This document shows, in pieces, positions 1 to 5,180 of a stretch of DNA of 5,920 nucleotides; the stretch's first letter is position 1, and every line of letters starts with the position of its first letter. Location of the stretch: positions 1 through 5,920 of the forward strand of contig DBNM01000044.1 in assembly GCA_002299135.1 (NCBI GenBank), given 5' to 3'. This stretch comes from Candidatus Neomicrothrix sp. UBA672 (GTDB lineage: Bacteria; Actinomycetota; Acidimicrobiia; Acidimicrobiales; MedAcidi-G1). The translations under genes were made by a program, and so were the position numbers. The notes beneath the pieces are model-generated. The model searched no databases. It saw only the letters and a program-made list of their open reading frames with translations, and had not been told where the DNA came from.

Positions 1-5
1 ATAGA

Positions 6-32
6 TTTGGATTAGCCAAGGGCTACCCCAAA
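6..32 (+). other. Imperfect hairpin just upstream of metG
   Basis: TTTGG (6-10) can pair with CCAAA (28-32) and TAGCC (13-17) with GGCTA (21-25), separated by a 2x2 internal loop (AT/CC) and closed by an AAG loop. A smaller GAGA/TCTC hairpin (37-47) follows and ends 7 nt before the metG start. No U-tract follows, so it is not an obvious terminator. It could be the end of an upstream gene's transcript, a leader structure, or chance. The bases may also be the coding tail of an upstream gene. Confidence 0.25.
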
Positions 33-54
33 GATTGAGATAGTCTCGGCACTG

Positions 55-1707
55 ATGACAAACAAAAACGATTCAGTCCCAGTTCTTGTAGCAGTTGCTT
101 GGCCGTATGCCTCTGGTTCCCGACATTTAGGGCATTTGGCAGGTGCCTATCTGCCAGCTGATGTGTTTGCACGTTTCCAAAGACTTACAGGTAACGAAGT
201 GTTAATGGTTAGTGGATCTGATGTTCATGGCACCCCAATCACTGTTAGGGCAGACTCAGAGGGAACCACACCATCTGAAATTGTTGGTAGATATCACAAG
301 GAGTTTTTAGACAACTGGGAAAAACTTGCTATTAGTTGGGATTTGTACACTTCCACTGGAACTGATAATCACTCAGAGGTCACGCACGATGTCTTTATGA
401 AACTTTTCGAAAAAGGTCATATAGATAAACGTTCTTCAGAACAGTTCTATGATGAAGATGCGGGAAGGTTTTTGCCGGATAGATACATAGAAGGAGTATG
501 TCCACATTGTGAATCTCCTGAGGCTAGAGGCGATCAGTGCGAGAACTGCGGAAGAACTTTAGATCCTGAAGAGTTGATCAAACCGATTTCAAAGATAAGC
601 GGAAGTGAACCTACTCTTAAAGAAACCGAGCATTTTTATTTAAGATTGTCAGACTTTCAAGAACCACTTTCCAAATGGCTCTCAGGAAGAGAAGGCTGGC
701 GTAACCACGTTTTAAATTTCTCAAAAGGATGGATTGAGGAAGGTCTACACGACCGGGCTATTACGCGTGATTTGGACTGGGGAATTGAAGTTCCGGTTGA
801 AGGAATAGGTGAAGGTAAGAAAATCTATGTCTGGTTTGAAGCAGTCATCGGGTATCTTTCAGCAGCTAAAGAATGGTCGAAAAATAATGGCTTAGAAGAT
901 GATTGGAAAAAATGGTGGACGAATCCCGATAGTCGTTCGGTTTACTTTATTGGCAAAGACAACATCCCTTTCCACACCATTATCTGGCCTGCAATGCTCA
1001 TTGGCTATGGAGATTTAAATTTACCGAGCAATGTTCCAGCAAACCAGTACGTAACGTTTAAAGGAGGTAAAGCTTCCGCTAGTCGGGGAGTCGGCTTAAC
1101 AATTACTGAGAGTCTCGAAGTTTTTGAAGCAGATTCTCTTAGGTATGCATTGGCAGCTTCCTTTCCTGAGCAAAGCGATACTGAACTGACGGTTGAAGAG
1201 ATTTGTCGGCGAATCAATGAAGAGCTAGTAGCCACTTGGGGAAATCTAGTCAACAGAGTTTTATCGATGATTTACAACTCGTGTGATGCACAGATTCCGT
1301 CGCCTGAACTTAGAAATGGTGATGACCTGGCGTTACTTGAGGGGATTGATCAAATAGTAGAACTAGTAGCGGAAGAGATTGACAAGGTGGAGTTGAGAGC
1401 TGCCTTGCAAAAAGGAATGTCAGGAGCAGCCGAAGTGAATGCTTATCTGAACGCGATGGAACCATGGAAGCTTTCAAAGACAGACCCCGAAAGAGCAGCC
1501 ACCGTATTAGGCACAGCTTTGTCTGCAGTTGCCGGAGTACGTGTTTGTTTAGCACCGTACTTACCCTTTTCAACCGAGTTGCTCAATGACGTATTCGGCC
1601 CTGTTGATTCTTGGCAAAGGAAAGAACCCCCGCATGGTAAGAAGATCGAAAAACCAAAACCGCTTTTTAAAAAAGTGGACAAAAGTTTGCTGGGTTTAGA
1701 TGATTGA
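55..1707 (+). CDS. metG: Methionyl-tRNA synthetase (MetG, zinc-knuckle type)
   Basis: Cytoplasmic class I aminoacyl-tRNA synthetase that charges tRNA-Met, including the initiator, with methionine using ATP. The 550-residue product shows the HIGH-class signature as HLGH (residues 24-27) and a connective-peptide zinc knuckle with C149-x2-C152 and C162-x2-C165. It also has LHDRAITRDLDWG (231-243), the IYVWFEA strand (257-263) and GKDNIPFH (300-307). The anticodon-binding helical domain has GNLVNR (396-401) and EPWKL (469-473), where P-W corresponds to the anticodon-contacting pair of the E. coli enzyme. The KMSKS loop is degenerate and reads KASAS (339-343). The protein ends soon after the helical domain, so the C-terminal tRNA-binding/dimerisation extension of the roughly 677-aa E. 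coli enzyme is absent. ATG 55 is the only ATG after the in-frame stop at 13-15, and no good Shine-Dalgarno precedes it. The 3' end overlaps tatD by 8 nt. Identity is very secure. Confidence 0.97.
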   Translation: MTNKNDSVPVLVAVAWPYASGSRHLGHLAGAYLPADVFARFQRLTGNEVLMVSGSDVHGTPITVRADSEGTTPSEIVGRYHKEFLDNWEKLAISWDLYTSTGTDNHSEVTHDVFMKLFEKGHIDKRSSEQFYDEDAGRFLPDRYIEGVCPHCESPEARGDQCENCGRTLDPEELIKPISKISGSEPTLKETEHFYLRLSDFQEPLSKWLSGREGWRNHVLNFSKGWIEEGLHDRAITRDLDWGIEVPVEGIGEGKKIYVWFEAVIGYLSAAKEWSKNNGLEDDWKKWWTNPDSRSVYFIGKDNIPFHTIIWPAMLIGYGDLNLPSNVPANQYVTFKGGKASASRGVGLTITESLEVFEADSLRYALAASFPEQSDTELTVEEICRRINEELVATWGNLVNRVLSMIYNSCDAQIPSPELRNGDDLALLEGIDQIVELVAEEIDKVELRAALQKGMSGAAEVNAYLNAMEPWKLSKTDPERAATVLGTALSAVAGVRVCLAPYLPFSTELLNDVFGPVDSWQRKEPPHGKKIEKPKPLFKKVDKSLLGLDD

Positions 1708-2443
1708 ATGGTTTGACAATCATTGTCACCTTTCTGAAAATCCTGAAGAAGAAATTCTTAAAGCACGCAAAGCATTAGTTGCAGGTTTCATAAACGTGGG
1801 TACAGATTTTGAAACCAGCAGCGAAGCCATCGAAAAGGCGAAAATATTTCCAGATGTTTGGGCAACAGCAGGAGTTCATCCACATGAAGCGAGAAAAGGT
1901 ATCGATGGTATTGAAGATCTATTAGAAGATTCGAATGTAGTTGCCGTTGGAGAGGCGGGACTTGACTATCACTACGATCATTCACCTCGAGAGGATCAAA
2001 AAAAAGTTTTCGCGCAACAAATCGAACTGGCAAATAAATCGGGACTCCCTCTGGTCATACACACTAGAGAAGCATGGGAAGACACCTTCAAGATTCTTGA
2101 TTCTGAAGGACTTCCTAAATCTATAGTTTTTCATTGCTTCACAGGAGGAACGATAGAAGCCAAAGAATGTTTAGAGCGTGGTGCCTACTTGTCTTTTAGT
2201 GGAATAATTACTTTTAAAAAATCTGAGTCTCTAAGAGATGCGGCATCAGAATGCCCACTGGATCGTGCAATGATTGAAACCGATTCTCCATACCTAACGC
2301 CGGTTCCTTTCAGAGGTAAAAAAAACGAACCTGCAAATGTAGTTTTAGTTGGCCAAGAACTTGCATATTTACAAGATAAATCACCAGAAGAAATAGCCTT
2401 AGCTACGACACAAAATGCTTTAGATTTTTACGGATTACGTTAA
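1700..2443 (+). CDS. tatD: TatD-family metal-dependent hydrolase (DNase-like)
   Basis: A 247-residue TatD-family TIM-barrel metallohydrolase of the amidohydrolase superfamily, a normal length for the family. Visible metal ligands and motifs are NHCH (7-10, first HxH), AGVHPH (57-62), GEAGLDYH (84-91, bridging Glu85), VIHTREA (119-125, His121), FHCFTGG (144-150, His145) and ETDSPYLTP (193-201, catalytic Asp195). Characterised relatives (E. coli TatD, YcfH, YjjV) have 3'-5' exonuclease activity on nucleic acids, and some relatives act on D-aminoacyl-tRNA. The precise substrate here cannot be read from sequence. The start ATG lies inside the metG 3' end in another frame, and no Shine-Dalgarno is visible, which suggests translational coupling to metG. 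The metG-tatD pairing is widespread in Gram-positive bacteria. An A8 run (1998-2005) lies in frame and does not disrupt the gene. Confidence 0.94.
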   Translation: MIEWFDNHCHLSENPEEEILKARKALVAGFINVGTDFETSSEAIEKAKIFPDVWATAGVHPHEARKGIDGIEDLLEDSNVVAVGEAGLDYHYDHSPREDQKKVFAQQIELANKSGLPLVIHTREAWEDTFKILDSEGLPKSIVFHCFTGGTIEAKECLERGAYLSFSGIITFKKSESLRDAASECPLDRAMIETDSPYLTPVPFRGKKNEPANVVLVGQELAYLQDKSPEEIALATTQNALDFYGLR

Positions 2444-2477
2444 AACTAAGATAAGTTTACTTCTTCAAATGCCCGAT

Positions 2478-2506
2478 TTGCAGGCACTAAATGATGCTTC
2501 TACCGT
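2478..2506 (+). promoter_or_regulatory. Candidate promoter for the Rpf-like gene
   Basis: A TTGCAG hexamer (2478-2483) is followed after 17 nt by TACCGT (2501-2506), which fits the TANNNT -10 pattern common in actinobacteria. Transcription would start near 2513 and give a leader of about 35 nt that carries the strong ribosome binding site at 2538-2543. This is pattern matching only, and matches of this quality occur by chance. Confidence 0.35.
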
Positions 2507-2537
2507 GTATTTTGTCTTGTCTGTTACAGCAGTCAAT

Positions 2538-2547
2538 AGGAGGAAGG
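2538..2547 (+). promoter_or_regulatory. Strong ribosome binding site deciding the GTG start of the Rpf-like gene
   Basis: AGGAGGAAGG sits directly before a GTG codon at 2548, with 4 nt between AGGAGG and the start. It is the only near-perfect Shine-Dalgarno sequence in the five-gene row. It argues for initiation at 2548 rather than at the ATG ATG pair at 2491, which has no comparable upstream signal. Confidence 0.7.
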
Positions 2548-3306
2548 GTGCTGGAAACAAATCCCATTATTGAGAGGTGGAGATTGATTGTGGTGCTCCT
2601 TGCCACAATTGCAGCTTTGCCACTTTTTTTGTTCGAAAATCCAAATTCTACAGGTTCCCTCACAGGTACTGCAGGTGCGGATACTACAGCCGCGCCAACC
2701 ACAAGAGCTTTGATACAGCAGAACGATCAGGCAGGTGATCAAAGAGTTATTGAAGGGGGGCTATTTTTATTGAATAGAGCTGAAAATTGGCATTCGGCAC
2801 GCACTACGTGGAAGATGGTTGAGCGTCTTCAATCTGCTGCTGTTAAATATGAAGAGGAAGCTATGGATATGGCACGTGAAATATCGGAAGCAGAATTTGC
2901 TGAAAAAGAGAAACAGTTAAACCTCCAGAAAGAACAAGAACTGAGAAGGAAACTATTTGCCGAAGAAGATGCAAGGCGTGAAAGAGTTATGGTCACTCCC
3001 GGACCGACAACGACGATAGTGGCTACTGAGCCGGATCCTAATGGTCCTAGTAATGTGCAGTGGGAAGCACTTCGCTACTGCGAATCAACTGAAAATTATC
3101 AGGCTATTAGTCCAACAGGAATGTATAGAGGTGCTTATCAATTTAGTATCGAGACTTGGAACTGGATTGCAGGTCTCTATCATGAGCATTTAGTGGGAGT
3201 AGACCCTGCAGAAGCTAGACCAAGCGATCAGGATCGGATGGCTCAGTCTTTGTATTTATTGAGAGGAAGAGGACAGTGGCCAGTATGCGGACGTTATTTA
3301 CCATAG
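2548..3306 (+). CDS. Rpf-like transglycosylase domain protein, N-terminally anchored or secreted
   Basis: Predicted peptidoglycan-cleaving enzyme of the resuscitation-promoting factor (transglycosylase-like) family, acting outside the membrane. From GTG 2548 it has 252 residues, starting V(M)LETNPIIERWR. A positively charged start and a hydrophobic stretch (about residues 13-29) form a signal peptide or membrane anchor. A Thr/Ala/Gly-rich linker follows, then a highly charged, probably coiled-coil region (about 85-147). A Thr/Pro linker leads to the C-terminal Rpf domain (about 169-252). That domain has WEALRYCES with the expected catalytic Glu179, GAYQFSIETW, and WPVC with Cys247, which probably bonds to Cys178. 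The usual CESGGN reads CESTEN. The gene occupies the place of rpfB between tatD and rsmA, but lacks RpfB's DUF348 and G5 modules. The reading frame is open back to ATG 2491 (271 aa); I prefer 2548 for its strong ribosome binding site and more orthodox signal sequence. The domain call is secure, the start less so. Confidence 0.88.
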   Translation: MLETNPIIERWRLIVVLLATIAALPLFLFENPNSTGSLTGTAGADTTAAPTTRALIQQNDQAGDQRVIEGGLFLLNRAENWHSARTTWKMVERLQSAAVKYEEEAMDMAREISEAEFAEKEKQLNLQKEQELRRKLFAEEDARRERVMVTPGPTTTIVATEPDPNGPSNVQWEALRYCESTENYQAISPTGMYRGAYQFSIETWNWIAGLYHEHLVGVDPAEARPSDQDRMAQSLYLLRGRGQWPVCGRYLP

Positions 3307-3313
3307 ATAAAAA

Positions 3314-4153
3314 GTGTCTCTGACTCGTACAGAAGTAAAAAATTTGCTTCTTGAATACGAGATTCATCCGAAAAAGTCACTCGGTCAAAATTTTGTTGTT
3401 GAACCAAACACAATTCGTCAAATAATCAAACTTGCTGATTTATGCCCTGAGGATTTTGTTCTTGAGGTGGGAGCCGGTCTTGGATCGCTAACCCTTGCTT
3501 TATTGGAATCCTGTGAGCATGTAACAGCCGTAGAGATAGATGATGCACTCGTCAAGATCTTGAAAGAAGCAACGGTAGGCAAAACAGAAAAGAATCTCCG
3601 GATTCTCCATGCAGATGTTATGAAGTTGGACTTAAAACAAGTCCTAGAAGAACGGAACAATCATTGGAATCTAGTAGCAAACTTGCCTTATAACATTGCT
3701 GCGCCAATGATCTGCGATTTCCTAGAGAAGGTTCCATTAATTTCAAAAATGACCGTAATGGTGCAACGTGAGGTGGCAGAGAGAATGGTTGCAAAAGTTG
3801 GAGATAAATCCTATGGGTTGCCGTCGGTGAAAATTGAGTATTTCGCTGAAGCAAAAATAATCGCAGATATCCCTCCGACAGTTTTTATACCAAAACCAAG
3901 AGTTGAATCGTCTATAGTTCAGATCGTCAGACATAAGAATCCAATTATTTCTGAAGATTATGAATTGCTTTTTGGTTTGATTAAATCAGCCTTTAGACAT
4001 AGAAGGAAAATGTTGCGTAGTTCCTTGAAAGGAATTCTCAGTACAGATGATTTTGATGCAACGAAGATCGATCCAACCAAAAGAGCAGAAAATCTTACAT
4101 TAAAAGAATGGGAATTGTTAACAAAGCAGATTGTTTCCAGAGGCCATAAATAG
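3314..4153 (+). CDS. rsmA: 16S rRNA (adenine1518-N6/adenine1519-N6)-dimethyltransferase
   Basis: SAM-dependent methyltransferase (RsmA/KsgA) that dimethylates two adjacent adenines in the helix 45 loop of 16S rRNA during late 30S assembly; loss of the activity gives kasugamycin resistance. The 279-residue product shows PKKSLGQNFVVEPNT (19-33), SAM motif I EVGAGLGSLT (51-60), acidic AVEID (72-76) for ribose binding, the HAD region (99-101), and the catalytic NLPYN (123-127). It also has VMVQREVAERM (148-158), YGLPSV (167-172), PRVESSIV (195-202) and the basic FRHRRKMLRSS (228-238). The start is GTG 3314, which keeps the LTRTEVKNLL lead-in that aligns with the mycobacterial protein (LGRTEIRRLAK by memory). 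No Shine-Dalgarno is visible and the Rpf gene stops 7 nt upstream, so translation is probably coupled. IspE follows after 3 nt, the standard rsmA-ispE pairing of actinobacteria. Confidence 0.96.
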   Translation: MSLTRTEVKNLLLEYEIHPKKSLGQNFVVEPNTIRQIIKLADLCPEDFVLEVGAGLGSLTLALLESCEHVTAVEIDDALVKILKEATVGKTEKNLRILHADVMKLDLKQVLEERNNHWNLVANLPYNIAAPMICDFLEKVPLISKMTVMVQREVAERMVAKVGDKSYGLPSVKIEYFAEAKIIADIPPTVFIPKPRVESSIVQIVRHKNPIISEDYELLFGLIKSAFRHRRKMLRSSLKGILSTDDFDATKIDPTKRAENLTLKEWELLTKQIVSRGHK

Positions 4154-4156
4154 AAA

Positions 4157-4909
4157 ATGATTAATCTTTATGCCCCAGCCAAACTAACTCTTTCATTGGA
4201 GATTAAGGGAATACGTGATGATGGTTATCACTTGATAGAAGCTGAAATGGTTTCGTTGGATCTAATGGACGAATTGGAGATTCACGATGAAAGAGGGAAC
4301 GGAAGTATAAAGGTTTCCACTGAGTATCTCGATCAACCTTGGGGTTTCGACACTGAAAGTTCAGTACCAGATAATGAAAATAACCTTGTATCGAAAGCTT
4401 TAAATCTTCTAAACGTTGAAAAGTCAGTTCATATACGTAAGAAGATTCCACCAGGGACAGGGCTCGGAGGAGGGTCAGCAGACGCTGCTGCAGTTCTACG
4501 TTGGGGAGGGTTTGAAGACTTGGTAGCAGCATCGCAGCTAGGGGCCGATGTTCCTTTTTGTTTGCAGGGTGGTAGATCCATTGTTGCAGGAATAGGAGAA
4601 AAAATAACTCCAGTTGCCTATCGCGAACAGACATTTACTTTATTGATACCTCCATTTTCGTGTTCGACTGTAGAGGTTTATGAACATTGGGATCGCATTG
4701 GTGGACCACGAGGAGACAATGGTAACGATCTGGAACCTGCAGTACTGGATTTATATCCAGAACTTGAAAAGTGGAGAGATCAACTTGGTGAAGCTGCAGG
4801 AGTCAGCCCGCGTCTAGCTGGCAGTGGAAGCACGTGGTTTGTTGAAGGATCCTTTCCACAGAAAGGACATCATGTCGTTTCCACAATCGCTGCCCTCGAA
4901 CAAAACTAG
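4157..4909 (+). CDS. ispE: 4-diphosphocytidyl-2-C-methyl-D-erythritol kinase
   Basis: GHMP-family kinase of the MEP (non-mevalonate) pathway. It phosphorylates CDP-ME with ATP toward IPP/DMAPP, which supply undecaprenyl carriers, quinones and carotenoids. The 250-residue protein opens with YAPAKLTLSLEI (5-16, with Lys9 as the substrate-site lysine). It has GYHLI (23-27), the glycine-rich ATP loop IPPGTGLGGGSADAAAVL (97-114), LGADVPFCLQGG (128-139, with Asp131 as catalytic Asp), NDLEPAV (190-196), and GHMP motif 3 RLAGSGSTWFV (219-229). It is about 30-40 residues shorter than typical family members, but every catalytic motif is present. ATG 4157 begins 3 nt after the rsmA stop with no clear Shine-Dalgarno, consistent with coupling. 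It is the last gene of the + strand row, and its stop lies 4 nt from the stop of the convergent bS22-like gene. Confidence 0.95.
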   Translation: MINLYAPAKLTLSLEIKGIRDDGYHLIEAEMVSLDLMDELEIHDERGNGSIKVSTEYLDQPWGFDTESSVPDNENNLVSKALNLLNVEKSVHIRKKIPPGTGLGGGSADAAAVLRWGGFEDLVAASQLGADVPFCLQGGRSIVAGIGEKITPVAYREQTFTLLIPPFSCSTVEVYEHWDRIGGPRGDNGNDLEPAVLDLYPELEKWRDQLGEAAGVSPRLAGSGSTWFVEGSFPQKGHHVVSTIAALEQN

Positions 4910-4913
4910 ATGA

Positions 4914-5012
4914 CTAGCGGCCCCTCATTCTTTGAGCTCTCGTCCTTTTGAGCATTTTCCTATGTTTTTTCTTGCGCATTCTTTTTCTGCGCTTTTTAAT
5001 TAATGAACCCAT
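4914..5012 (-). CDS. Small basic ribosomal protein, bS22-type (AURKAIP1/COX24 domain)
   Basis: A 32-codon reading frame on the minus strand, ATG at 5012-5010 and TAG at 4916-4914. The product begins MGSLIKKRRKRM and continues with RKKKHRKML, ending KRTRAQRMRGR; more than half of its residues are Lys or Arg. This closely matches what I recall of the 33-residue protein of mycobacterial 30S subunits called bS22, annotated AURKAIP1/COX24 domain-containing and related to mitochondrial mS38 (AURKAIP1). In Mycobacterium smegmatis ribosome structures it is threaded into 16S rRNA of the small subunit near the decoding region. The gene is convergent with ispE and divergent from tRNA-Gln. No strong Shine-Dalgarno is visible (AAGGCGG lies too far upstream). 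Genes this short are often missed by gene finders. The near-complete motif match makes the identity strong despite the size. Confidence 0.9.
   Translation of the reverse strand: MGSLIKKRRKRMRKKKHRKMLKRTRAQRMRGR
4974..4997 (+). terminator. Possible weak intrinsic terminator for the ispE transcript, inside the antisense bS22 gene
   Basis: On the + strand, GCGCA (4974-4978) can pair with TGCGC (4988-4992) around a 9-nt pyrimidine loop, followed at once by TTTTT (4993-4997). The stem is only 5 bp but mostly G:C, and it lies about 65 nt past the ispE stop. The same bases encode Arg/Lys codons of the bS22-like protein on the other strand, so the U-tract may simply reflect lysine codons. Confidence 0.3.
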
Positions 5013-5032
5013 GCCGACGATACGTTAACCGC

Positions 5033-5061
5033 CTTATCAAGATTTCCCGACCTGCCTGCAA
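5033..5061 (-). promoter_or_regulatory. Candidate promoter for the bS22-like gene
   Basis: Read on the minus strand, TTGCAG (5061-5056) is followed after 17 nt by GATAAG (5038-5033), which matches four of six TATAAT bases. Transcription would begin around 5026, leaving a leader of about 14 nt before the ATG. The -35 hexamer and spacing are identical to those of the candidate promoter at 2478-2506. The match remains weak and unproven. Confidence 0.25.
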
Positions 5062-5085
5062 AAGACGACGCTACGGTGTAGGTGT

Positions 5086-5161
5086 TGGCCGGTAGTTCAA
5101 TTGGCAGAATGCCTGGTTTTGGACCAGGAGGTTGGAGGTTCGAGCCCTCCCCGGCCAGCCA
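5086..5161 (+). tRNA. tRNA-Gln (anticodon TTG), CCA encoded
   Basis: A full cloverleaf can be drawn by hand. The acceptor stem is TGGCCGG (5086-5092) with CCGGCCA (5151-5157), discriminator G5158, and CCA encoded at 5159-5161. The D stem is GTTC/GAAT (5095-5098 with 5107-5110, one G-U pair), with the conserved GG in its loop. The anticodon stem is CCTGG/CCAGG (5112-5116 with 5124-5128) around loop TTTTGGA, giving anticodon TTG (5119-5121), which reads CAA and, by wobble, CAG. The T arm is GGAGG/CCTCC (5134-5138 with 5146-5150) with loop TTCGAGC. The U1-A72 first pair and G73 are typical glutamine identity elements. No terminator is visible before the creatinase start 19 nt downstream. No convincing promoter is seen upstream; TACGGT (5072-5077) fits a -10, but its -35 partner is poor. 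Confidence 0.97.
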
Positions 5162-5180
5162 AATAAAGTAAGGCTTGACC

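Noticed and set aside
3..38. Open frame ending RFGLAKGYPKD at a TGA, possibly the tail of an upstream gene
   Set aside because: Eleven codons are too few to identify or support a coding call. The same bases form a hairpin, so only the structure is listed.
1005..1682. Three minus-strand frames (79-87 residues) antisense to metG
   Set aside because: They overlap each other and conserved MetRS motifs, and have low-complexity, non-protein-like composition.
1998..2005. A8 run within tatD as a possible programmed frameshift site
   Set aside because: The zero frame is intact and encodes all family motifs before and after the run. No alternative-frame product or stimulatory structure is evident.
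4203..4634. A 143-residue minus-strand open frame inside ispE
   Set aside because: It is exactly antisense to well-supported ispE codons, shows no recognisable domain, and has no initiation signal. It is a shadow frame.
4906..4917. Palindrome CTAG-ATGA-CTAG spanning both stop codons of ispE and the bS22-like gene
   Set aside because: A 4-bp stem arises naturally from two facing TAG codons. There is no T-tract and no evidence that it acts as a bidirectional terminator.
5134..5180. tRNA 3' end as an integration (att) site for an island carrying creatinase
   Set aside because: No integrase, direct repeat of the tRNA 3' end or composition break is visible in the window. The downstream boundary lies outside it.
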